DNA from: Cavenderia fasciculata
Lineage: Eukaryota; Evosea; Eumycetozoa; Acytosteliales; Cavenderiaceae
Length of the DNA stretch: 64,000 bases
Assembly (NCBI RefSeq): GCF_000203815.1
Contig: NW_004457624.1
Coordinates: forward strand, 310,001-374,000
Reading direction: 5' to 3'
The number at the start of each line of letters is the position of its first letter. The stretch's first letter is position 1. Shown here piece after piece: positions 34,961 to 44,471 of this stretch. The notes under the pieces were generated by a model. The model saw only the letters and a list, made by a program, of their open reading frames with translations. It did no database searches and had not been told where the DNA came from. The position numbers and the translations under genes are program-made.

Positions 34961-35500
34961 TTATTTTTTATTTTTCCAAGTGCTTGTATTTCTCATTCTA
35001 AGGCTTTTAGGACGTGTACCTTCACCAAAGAATACAAATTCTGTTATCTTTCCTTTTTGGTCTCTTGTTACTTGGATTGCTTTTACTTCTTCTCCCGTTT
35101 GGCGTTTGACTTGGGCCAAGGTTTGAACGGCTCTTAACATTGCACTGTTGATCGATTGGAATCGACCACCATTGATGACTGCATCGATATGAGGAGCTTT
35201 TGGACCATCGGCTTTTCTGAAATGGTTCTGATGGTATTGTTTGGGAGAGTCACCAGTCAAACGGGCAAGTAACAGCTTGGTCTTGGCAGCTTGGTGTTCT
35301 AAAAGTTGATGGTTGAACTTGGGTTTGGTCTTGTCCAGTACGAGTGGGGCTTTTCCTGGACCCAAGGCGATTTGTGTAGCGTCTACCCAGTATTGGTAAT
35401 CTTCAGTTGGTACCCCTGTAAAATAGGCATAGGCTTCAACAACATGTTCGTCACGTTCGTAGTGGTATGTAGTAGTCGTAGTGGTAGTAGTGGAAGACAT
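34961..35500 (-). CDS. Unrecognised small protein, cluster family member 5
   Basis: A single exon of 179 aa, nearly identical to member 3: YHYERDEHVVEAYAYFTGVP, KPKFNHQLLEHQAAKTKLLL, GDSPKQYHQNHFRKAD, GGRFQSINSAMLRAVQTL, RDQKGKITEFVFFGEG, ending TSTWKNKK. Most differences lie in the segment after AMLRA (VQTLAQVKRQTGEEVKAIQ against TDTLHDVTEQMGEEVKGIQ). The 3' flank is shared with member 3 too. Function unknown. Confidence 0.8.
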   Translation of the reverse strand: MSSTTTTTTTTYHYERDEHVVEAYAYFTGVPTEDYQYWVDATQIALGPGKAPLVLDKTKPKFNHQLLEHQAAKTKLLLARLTGDSPKQYHQNHFRKADGPKAPHIDAVINGGRFQSINSAMLRAVQTLAQVKRQTGEEVKAIQVTRDQKGKITEFVFFGEGTRPKSLRMRNTSTWKNKK

Positions 35501-35574
35501 GATGGTTATTTAAAATAGTAATTTTATAAATATTAAGTATTATTTGTTGTTGTTGTTGTTGGATGATGATAATA

Positions 35575-35715
35575 ATGAATTAGGTGACCAAGAAACTATG
35601 GTTTTATAGCTTGTTATCCCTGTCAGTCGGATCACACAACACCCCCAAAACGTTACGGTCAGTCATCCATCCAAAAATCTCAGCCTCAGCAAAGGCCAAA
35701 GCTGAGTTTGTTTGA
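35575..35715 (-). promoter_or_regulatory. Conserved upstream block D of the small-protein family
   Basis: TCCCTGTCAGTCGGATCACA, AACGTTACGGTCAGTCATCC and a hairpin CTCAGC...GCTGAG followed by TTTGTTT. It lies about 75 bp upstream of the ATG at 35500. Confidence 0.75.
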
Positions 35716-36039
35716 TCGTCACTCTATCTCTTCTATACTGTTCAATCTGATGGATGTTCTAGTTTTAACTTTTGATATTTGATAGAATATATAATGCATT
35801 ATGATAAATATATATATATATATCTGTACTGTCTTTTATCTGTTGAGTATTGTTTTAATCTAAAAAAGGGTGAACATCAAAGTAGCTCTAGAATCTAGAG
35901 CTTACGTCGAAGGGATATTTAATTTTTATTTTTTAGTTTGAGTTTGCTGTTAGATCATCAAACTTTGATGTACAAATAATCAAAAGTGAGAATATAGTAA
36001 AATGGTTGGTTGGTTGATAGATAGACAGGTCTATTTTAT
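35716..36039. other. Spacer
   Basis: About 320 bp of AT-rich sequence with a (TA)n stretch near 35809-35822 and a TCTAGAATCTAGA palindrome near 35887-35899. No gene recognised. Confidence 0.4.
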
Positions 36040-36423
36040 TCACATAAATACGATTCTTTTGGGAGGTCTATCACCTATTATGGCTCTACCCGACTCTGTA
36101 TCAAACAATGATTGAATTGCTTTCAAACTGGCTCTTGATTCCTCGATGTATTGGGGAGTGTCGTGTTTGATGTGATCTAGTACCAGCTTTACTTTGGGAA
36201 GGGGAATCTCTTTTTTGTTGAATTCATTGGTCACTGATGGGTATGGGTCGATGTTTGAATACTTGACTTTGAGATGCTCTGGATCGATTTGATTAGCTAC
36301 ATAGAATCTTTTGATATTAGAGATCTTTCTCTCAATAATAAAGTGATTTAATGTTGGCATTGGGTTCTTGGTGTCATAAATATTATTTGACATTGACATT
36401 GTTGGATGTTGTTGATTGTACAA
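36040..36423 (-). CDS. Divergent small-protein family member 6
   Basis: A single exon of 127 aa. LPKVKLVLDHIKHDTPQY resembles AKTKLLLARLTGDSPKQY, and SRASLKAIQSLF followed by PPKRIVFM resembles SAMLRAVQTL...ITEFVFF of member 5. The N-terminal region differs. It is probably a distant relative lying at the end of the cluster; the function is unknown. The CCGTAACGTTTT motif of the family promoter occurs about 195 bp upstream in inverted orientation. Confidence 0.6.
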   Translation of the reverse strand: MYNQQHPTMSMSNNIYDTKNPMPTLNHFIIERKISNIKRFYVANQIDPEHLKVKYSNIDPYPSVTNEFNKKEIPLPKVKLVLDHIKHDTPQYIEESRASLKAIQSLFDTESGRAIIGDRPPKRIVFM

Positions 36424-37089
36424 TCAATGAGGTATGGGTTTGTGTAATATGTCAGTGACGGTTAGAGATATAACAACAAAGAGAGAGATAGATAAAAGAG
36501 ATATATTATATATATATACAAAGTATAGGTATGCTTAGAAGTAAAAGATTGATTTCCCTCACCCTCTTTGTGAGCAACAATTTATAGATTGCTCTTGTTG
36601 TTGTGATATAACCGTAACGTTTTGGGTCGAACTTCAAAGTGACACAACAACAAATATCAACCAGTTTTTGCACTCTACTTTTGTGTTGTATAGTGATGTA
36701 CTTTTCAAAGATTTATATGATGAGAGAGCCTAATTCATGTTCTCGAAAACATTCTTCTAAAATCAATATCTCTCTCTTTCTTTATGATTATGTATGTAAT
36801 ATAAAGTAATCATCATGGGTAGTGTAGTATAAGTATGAATACTAATAAGTATAAAATAAAATATGCAAAGTAAATCAAAGTTTGATCGGTTGGGCTTGGT
36901 GGAATGGTTTGCTCGGTTTTTTTTTTTTAATTTTTTTGAATTTTTTTTTTCTTTTTGTCGTTTTTTGCAACAATAATTATTCTGAGGAGTCGTTTACCCA
37001 CACTCGCGTAGCGTATCGATAAAGTAGTATCTATCTATCTATCAATTTACTTTTTTATAAATATATATATATAATCACAAACAGTAAAA
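36424..37089. other. Intergenic spacer / divergent promoters
   Basis: About 660 bp between family member 6 and NHP2. It contains (TA)n and T-rich tracts (36919-36966), CCGTAACGTTTT at about 36617, and a CG-containing patch (CACTCGCGTAGCGTATCGATA) just upstream of NHP2. No ORF of interest. Confidence 0.45.
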
Positions 37090-37691
37090 ATGTCCGACGA
37101 CGAAAAGACTATTGCCAAGCCAGCCTTTGTTTCACCAATTGCCCAACCAATGGCCGACACCAAATTGACCGATAAATTATTAAAGCTCGTCAAGAAGGCT
37201 TCAAAGGACAAGAAGCTCAGAAGAGGTGTAAAGGAAGTTGTAAAGACTGTTAGAAAATCACCAAAGGAAACAAAGTCAAATAAGAACAAGTATGAAACAT
37301 AATAGTAGTGATGTTGTTGAAACATATATCATATGATTGATTACTAACACTCTTTCTGTCTCTATCTCTATCCTATAGGATTTGTATAATTGCAGGAGAT
37401 GTTTCACCAATCGATGTTTTATCACATATTCCAGTCATGTGTGAAGAGAGAAATATTAAATATATCTATGTACCATCCAAAGAAGCTTTGGGTGTTGCTG
37501 GATCAACCAAGAGACCAACTTCAATTGCTATGGTTGAATTGGATGACGATTCTGAACACAAATCTTTAATGAAGGAATGTTTGGAAAAGATTCCAGTATC
37601 TGTATGTCAAGACAAATATAGATAGATAGAGATATATCAAACATAACAATGGAAACTAACCTTTTTTTCTTAAATTACTTAGGCACAATAA
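37090..37691 (+). CDS. nhp2: H/ACA snoRNP protein NHP2 (L7Ae family)
   Basis: Exons 37090-37289, 37379-37601 and 37683-37691 join in frame to 143 aa; the last exon holds only Ala, Gln and the stop. The Lys-rich N-terminus is followed by the L7Ae RNA-binding fold: KLLKLVKKASKDKKLRRGVK, ICIIAGDVSPIDVLSHIPVM, CEERNIKYIYVPSKEALG and TKRPTSIAMVEL. NHP2 binds H/ACA guide RNAs with dyskerin, NOP10 and GAR1 for pseudouridylation of rRNA in the nucleolus. Length and motifs are typical of NHP2 rather than 15.5K/SNU13 or L7Ae itself. Confidence 0.93.
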
Positions 37692-37841
37692 ACAAAAAAT
37701 ATTTTAAAAATTAATTCAATCAAATTTGTTGGGATAGATAGATAGATAAGGATAAGATGGGAGTTTACAACAACAACAACAACAACAGGATATATATATA
37801 TATATTTGTACAAATATTATTTATTTCGGTTGGTTATTTAA

Positions 37842-40800
37842 TTATCTCATGTTTATCATTTCAAGTTTACCTTTGGTAAATCTAATTGAATATTTCTTTC
37901 GGATGTACCAACCGATTAGAATTGAACATGCAATGATCAAGACACAGCCACCAACAATGATACCGGCTAATTGTGGTTTGGAGAGGGTTGGTTTCTTTCC
38001 ACATTCATAGTCACTGTCACCATTATCAACAAGCATAGATAGATCGGGATCAAGTTGTGCATAGTTGGAATAGTAGGGAACGTTGATACCAATGAATTGA
38101 CGTGTACCAGATGACTCTTGTTTTTCAACGACAGAGTTTTGAATGACCGATTGTCTTCCATCAATGATACCACTACGAATGAATCTTGCATAGATTGATG
38201 ATCCACCAACTTTGAGTTTAACCCATTGTACATCATTTTCATCATTTCCATTACCCAATCCATAATCCAATTCTGAACAAGCATCATCACCATCGTCATC
38301 AATATTGATTGAAATGTCCATAATGATTTGTAAGGTATTTGTAATTGATTGGAATGGGTATTGATCAATACCTATATTAATCTTGGTTGATGATGGTGGG
38401 AGTGAGATTGGTTGATTACCAAATGAAATCTCTTGAGCATCTCTAAACCATTGAACAGATACTGATATGGTGGTATTGGTGAATGAAGAGTTGGTTGAAT
38501 CGGTTGGAATTGACAGTGTACTGTTGTAGAGATAGTTGATTGATTTTGACATATCCATAGTTTGATTAGAGTATGCCCAATTATCAAGTGGATACTCTTT
38601 ATATGTAGTACCATCCATTTCAATCTCACGAATCGATACAATTGAAACTATACTATAAATGAATCGGTCGGTTGTAGAAGAGGTTGTATTTTGGTTGCCT
38701 ATAACGACCGTTGGTTCAGTCTTTGTGATGTTGGGGATGACTTGAATCGTTGTTTGTGAGCATGTTGGACCGTACCAACCATTTATACATGCACATCCAT
38801 TGTCACCGCAAGTTCCGTGATCCGATCCACCACACCCACTTGGGCATGGGACAATTGCTGGTGGAGTGTATGGTGCAACATAATCTTTAACACTCACAGC
38901 AAATGGAAGTGAGAGTAGAGACAATGCAGACGACTTTAAAGTGATACGTATACTTGCAAGCGACGCTGGAATGATCGTGGGGATAGTGAATGTACACGAG
39001 ATGGGAGAGGTAAAAGAGACAGGGTAGGATTTTGAGAAACCCGGCTCGTCAATCACCGCAACGACCGTAGTGGACTGTGTCGTGTAGAATTGGTTCATTC
39101 CTCCCCCGACTAGAACAACCACTCCACCAGCACGAGGTATGTCTGATTGTGCATACTTTAAAACCAACGAATTCGAAAGAGTCAGTGAATAAGTGGTGTT
39201 GATAAAGTAAGGGTTCGAGCTGTTTTGACCCATGATTTCAGAAGCTGAAAAACCTTGTGTATTCATGTTGGTGTCAAATGTGCCATACACTGAAACCGAC
39301 AAGTTACTAACTGCACCAAACCCGTAGGGAAGTGTTGCTAGATACGTGTATTTTGCAAGCAATCCAGTTGGACCAATCTCTGATGCTACCGGACTGATAA
39401 TAAAATAGTTTCCAACATCGTCCAATAGATAGATGTTTGGTTGATGACGAGGTGAAATGGGAGTAGTACCACCAGGTGTTTTAAACGTTGCAACAAATGA
39501 AATGTTTCTATCATTTGTTCCAACATCAATGCGGCGAGGATCAGCAATCAATTCGTTGAGTACTGGTGCACCGTATTGTGTACGAGCTGGACATGGAGCA
39601 ACAACACGTACAAGTGGTTCTGGATCTGAATCCAATTGGAGGAATGGATCAACCAATGTTTCAAAATTGTATTGACTAGGATATGGTTTGGTTCGTACTG
39701 GATAAAACGATGACCATCCACTACGATCCACCAAATACAATCCTGTAATTTTAAAAGTTTGAGTGATACATGTAGAAGCATCAAAATCAAATCCAATTGA
39801 ATGATCACCTTCATACATTGAACCATTGACCAATGTACTTGCGCCCAAAACAAAGGTTCTTGGTAAAGGATCCATATCCGATGTAATATTAACCAAACCA
39901 TAATCCAATCCATTGACCCTATCAACAATTGAAAGATTAAATTGTATTCTTGAAGTTGAAAAGATTGGTTTTATATTTGTAATCATTGGTGGGAATTTAT
40001 CTAAATCTAAAAAATAAATATAAAAGAAAATAATTAATTAATAATTAAATTTAGATTGAATTGATGAAATATATATATTGGTTTTACATACTATTTGATT
40101 TAACTCTTAATTGTGAAGATGGACCAAGTTTAGAGATTAAAGTTGTTGAATGAGTATACTTGTTAAAGAAATATTCAATGGTATCATTGCCGAGATTTTG
40201 TGGTAATATAAAGTCTATACGATAACTATTGAATTTAGGATCAACGTATGCCAACGATGAGATGGAACGACTTCCAAATTGTCCATCGGCATTGAGTTTG
40301 GTGAGGAGGATCGTAACGTTGAATGAAGCAAGTGAGCTTGTTATCATAGCGTCAGAGACGGTAAACAACATGGTGACGGTGGTTGGACCAAAACTAGTGT
40401 CAATGTCGTTGGGTATGAATTTCACTGATGTAATATTGGCAGGACGTAGATAGAGTTGTGGAATTGGTAATTCAAATGGTACAAAGTTATCGGCACTTAG
40501 GAATTGACCTGGCATCACCAATACAGATACACCAGCTGAATCAGTTAAAATGATCGTTGATACAACTGGTTGGAGTTGAGTTGGATTAAGTTTAAATTCA
40601 GTCATGACGGATCCACCAATTGCAGTACCTGATATAATTGAACTTGGTCCAATCACTGTCGTTCCACCATAAATTGATACTGATCTCATACCTGTATATA
40701 CACTTGTTTGATAATCAATCTTTACAAGACATGAATATCCTGTAAATGGAAAATACCTAAAAAATAAAAGAGAAAATATTAATTATTAATTATTAATTAT

Positions 40801-42389
40801 TAATGATTATTATTTGTTTGCTTGATTATTTTTTGACATACTCAACATTTGTAATGATTGGTGGAGTTGGGGTTCCACCAGGCACAGTTTTGCCATTACT
40901 TGGACCTGATTGAGTGGTAGTTCCAAGACATCCCATGGTAAGTATTGTTACAGGTAAACCTGGTGGTAAGACGAATGGTGGTCTGTATATTAGAGTTTGT
41001 GAAGCTCGATGGTTACCAAATGGTGCTGGAATGTACAACTGAAACATGCCTGAAGCGAAAAACATGTTTACATTCTCGTCGAGGAATGTCGTAGACATTT
41101 GAGTTTGTAGATAGTTGAGACCGTAGAATGGACCGTCGGACCACCCACCAGCAGACATTTGACTAATCGAGGTAGTGTCCGGTAGGATGGTGATTGGAAA
41201 GGTTGTAGTCGACAACTGAGCATATCCACCACTAGCAACTTGATAGATACTAGTATCTCGTGTCGATGAAAGTACAAATTCTTTAAAATAGGTTAGCTGA
41301 CTATTACTATTGCCAAACACCTTGCGTAAAAACTTGATAGATTGTCCATCCGCCGAAAACAATTGTAAATCATTGATCGCTGGTGTACTAGAATTGACAT
41401 TTAATTGATAATGGTAACTTGATTGTTCCCATCTAGCAATACTTCTTTCAGTTGTTAATGATGAATTGGTTGTATATTTTGCCACATCAATATTATCTAA
41501 AAAAAAAAATAATTAATTAATAAATATTTAAATATGAATGAGTAATGTATACATACAACTTGGGTAAAGAGATAAAGAAATGATAGGATTTGTAATAGTG
41601 ATTGTTGAAATGGTAATAGAAATTAATTCAGATGTTGGTTGGGTAGTTGGGAGTGTACCGGAAGGATTTAAAGTCACCTTGAATCGCATTGGGATGGTAC
41701 TGGTAGACGTAGACAATGGGTAGATTGTAACACATTGGTAGTAATTAAAAGTAGAGCATGTTAAAATTGCATTGGTACCTATTAAATCGTAATCGACCGT
41801 TGTCGTTGCCTCTACCACCCATGTACCATCTTCAACATATCCACTGATACTTGATGATTTTATAGTCAAAGATGATGGAGGTGCTAAGATGATCAAAGAA
41901 TTAAATAAAAAGTAAGTATATATATTTATAAATACTTGTATTTGTTTTTTTCATTAATTTATACATACATTTACAAGTAAAAGTACCTATTGATAGAGTA
42001 TAGGAATCAAATGTAGAGTGAATAGTTAAAGTGTAGCTTTTGGTAGTTTGAGCAAAGTAGGGAGAGATCTTTACCAATAAAGAAGGACCATACGATACTG
42101 TACCAAAAGAGACTGATGCGTTGATTGGTGTCATAGAACCAGTCTCTGTCAATTGAACATATGAGAGTGGATCAGTTGTTTCAACTTTGACGTAAAAGTC
42201 AGCTGAACAATAGAGAGAACCTGCAAATGTAATGTATGCAGTGCCGCTAGTAGGCATTCTTAATTGTTTGACTACATTTAATACTGCTTGACTACTCGTT
42301 ACAAATAAAGATAGTTGAATAAAAAGTACGATTACAAGAAATGATAAAACTCTGCTGCTACTACTTTTCAAAAAGGGGTCGATCTTCAT
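37842..42389 (-). CDS. Large EGF/E-set ComC-like receptor, copy 1
   Basis: Exons 42389-41969, 41883-41557, 41496-40842, 40756-40092 and 40006-37842 join in frame to 1410 aa. Signal peptide (VLSFLVIVLFIQLSLFVTSS), a long ectodomain of beta-rich, Thr/Ser-rich E-set-like segments with repeated ITNP/ITNV motifs, an EGF-like module (CGGSDHGTCGDNGCACINGW), a ComC-type region (FIYSIVSIVSIREIEMDG onward), a membrane helix (LAGIIVGGCVLIIACSILIG) and the tail IRKKYSIRFTKGKLEMINMR. There are no LRRs, unlike the 8005-18559 group, but the C-terminal plan is shared. Probable cell-surface adhesion or recognition protein. The EGF-to-tail part is almost identical to the gene at 44472. Confidence 0.85.
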
Positions 42390-42457
42390 CTTCCTTTTGT
42401 TTTCGTATTGCTGTGTGAAAGTAGTATATGTAAATATGAATGAATAATATAGTTAGT

Positions 42458-42498
<41 letters not shown>

Positions 42499-42728
42499 GA
42501 AGATTGGAGAAATGAGAAACGAAATAGATTCAGCGCATTATATATAAAAAAAAAACAAACAATGAACCAACTACCGATCACCCTTAGGTCAGGGCGATAC
42601 GAAACGAATCGCTGATCTTGTGTTGGGTGCGAAATGCGATAAAAAATATCTTTTTTGTTTTGATTGCGCCATCTTTTTAGACGATGGCCATAGATGGAGA
42701 GAATCGGTGCCCTTTTATAATTAATTAA
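42390..42728. other. Promoter region of the receptor at 42389
   Basis: About 340 bp with a (GATA)n run at about 42463-42497 and a patch of higher GC at 42575-42640. GCCATC...GATGGC at about 42668-42689 is a small inverted repeat. No gene seen. Confidence 0.45.
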
Positions 42729-42884
42729 TTATTTATTTCTGCTTATCTTCTTGGTTGGGACTTTGACATCATTACTATCGATAGCTATAAAGTATGGTGG
42801 AACAAAGACTTGTTGCCAATCGGCGGCTACACTCAATTTTATGAGCCAAGTCTCATTTTTGGAGTCTGAATCATAATAACGATA
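42729..42884 (-). pseudogene. Orphan last-exon-like fragment
   Basis: After a TTTTAG acceptor-like site, 42884-42729 on the minus strand reads YRYYDSDSKNETWLIKLSVA and continues DWQQVFVPPYFIAIDSNDVK to a stop. It looks coding, with sensible composition, but no upstream exon is apparent; the sequence beyond 42890 is non-coding. It is probably a gene relic. I do not recognise the family. Confidence 0.35.
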
Positions 42885-43373
42885 CTAAAACGAAATAATT
42901 AATAATTATTGGTTTGGTCCAAACCAAAATCTTTAAGTTAAGGAAACCTTTAAATACAACGAAGTTCAATTGTAAAAAAAGGGGGAAAGCCCAGAGGGTT
43001 TTTTGCGTTGGGATTCTCTAGCTTCAAATTGATTTGATGTGGAAAAAATCTATAAAAACCTCATCACTCAATGTGCATATCAACTCAATGTGCATATCAC
43101 AAATCAATTTGATCAAATCATATAATTATATCTCTCTCTCTCTCTTTACTCTTTACTATATCTTTTTTAGCTAGCTCGAAAGTAGATTATTTGTATGTGG
43201 TATAGGTGCATGAATGAGTATTCTTTTCATTCCTTTTACTAACCATTTGCTTATCTTTTTTATCTCTTTTTTTTTGTCTCTCCTCACTTGTTCAACTTTA
43301 TCAATTTATATAGATCTTTTGCATCTTTAATTCTTTGACATATTCTAGATAGATCAATAGCTAAAAAATCTCA
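42885..43373. other. Spacer with clustered direct and inverted repeats
   Basis: CTCAATGTGCATATCA occurs twice in tandem (43067-43082 and 43084-43099), bounded by a perfect 12-bp inverted repeat CAAATTGATTTG/CAAATCAATTTG at 43025-43036 and 43100-43111. A CT-rich run follows at 43132-43150. It precedes the broken ORF at 43374 and could be its promoter or an element end. Confidence 0.5.
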
Positions 43374-44050
43374 TGGCTAATATGAACCCCCAATCTCATG
43401 ATTGCCCTGCCAACAGAGGTGTTGAGAATGTATCAGCAGGTGCTTTGTTAAGCTTTATAAATAATGGTACAACCATTGTAGACCAATCTGCTTCAGTGGG
43501 GAGTCCACGAAATATTCCCTTTTCTGCTTTAACGGACAAGAATTAATTATCCTTGCCATGGGCACAGATGTCACCCGCATTGTGACAAAAAGGAAAAAGG
43601 CCTCTGTTTATGTTTCTGTAACCGATGAACAACTCGAGAAATTTCCATTTTGGGTGGCTGGCCACAACAGAAAGGAAACAGAGGAGGAGATTAATAAGAG
43701 GAAGAATGAGAAAAAGAATAATGGAACAGCCCTTACTCCCGAGGATGATGTGCCCAAATGGTTTTTAAAGATCGGCAAAGTATTCCTCGCTCCAAGCACT
43801 TTCGAAGCCGATCTATCATCTTGGGCGCCCAACACCACCACAACCACCAACTCCTCATCTGATGGGTTTTCTATGATGCTAACTAGTCCAGGTCATGGCA
43901 TGGACACCTCATCAGATTACTAGTACGACGAGCACTAGTGCTGTGGCTACTGCTTCTGGTGGCACAAAAAAAAGCCAAAGCATAAAGTCCTCTGTTTCCA
44001 AAACACCATCGAGCACAAAAGGAGCTAAAGGAAAAGGAAAAGGAAAATAA
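43374..44050 (+). pseudogene. Broken ORF of unknown, possibly mobile-element origin
   Basis: The coding sequence is richer in GC than its surroundings and lies in three frames. ATG 43374 reads MANMNPQSHDCPANRGVENV up to about 43530, a shift continues as GQELIILAMGTDVTRIVTKR and KASVYVSVTDEQLEKFPFWV through 43923, and another shift gives TSTSAVATASGGTKKSQSIK ending in a KGKGKGK tail at about 44050. Each piece is clearly protein-like, so two frameshifts have broken one gene. The charged, low-Cys, Lys-tailed composition would suit a retroelement gag-like protein, but I see no reverse transcriptase, integrase or long terminal repeat. The family is not recognised. Confidence 0.5.
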
Positions 44051-44125
44051 ATAAATATATAAATAAAATAAATATATAAATAAAATCAATGAATAAATGA
44101 ATCAATAAATAAATAGATCATACAC

Positions 44126-44157
<32 letters not shown>

Positions 44158-44471
44158 GTTGAACTTTTAATAATTTATTCGAGGGATATGATACCTGCAT
44201 TGTCGATGTAATAGGATATCGTCGTGGGGAAGAAAATTGGATGAAGCTATGGGTATTACTTTTACTTTTAAGAGTTATAATAAACTCTAAAGTGATATCT
44301 TTAAACCATTTCTTACAAACCAGTGCCAATTGATGTGCATCTCCTGTGTAGTATGTTGATGTTGTTGATGGTTGATGTCATTTGATCCAAGAATGAAGAA
44401 GAAGATACATTTAGGCGTGCTCTTCATTATTATTAATTATTTATTTGATTTATTTGATTATTTTATTTGAT
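44051..44471 (-). pseudogene. AT-rich spacer with F-box-like fragment
   Basis: 44051-44160 is (AAAT)n low-complexity sequence. On the minus strand around 44330-44160, HQLALVCKKWFKDITLEFII reads like the first part of a dictyostelid F-box-like protein (compare ELALVCKDWFNYIRDCFVVQ in the gene at 49397). It stops soon after and has no complete frame, so I take it as a fragment. Confidence 0.4.

Noticed and set aside
35874-35905. TCTAGAATCTAGA palindrome as a mobile-element end
   Set aside because: Short, single copy in the window and no element beside it.
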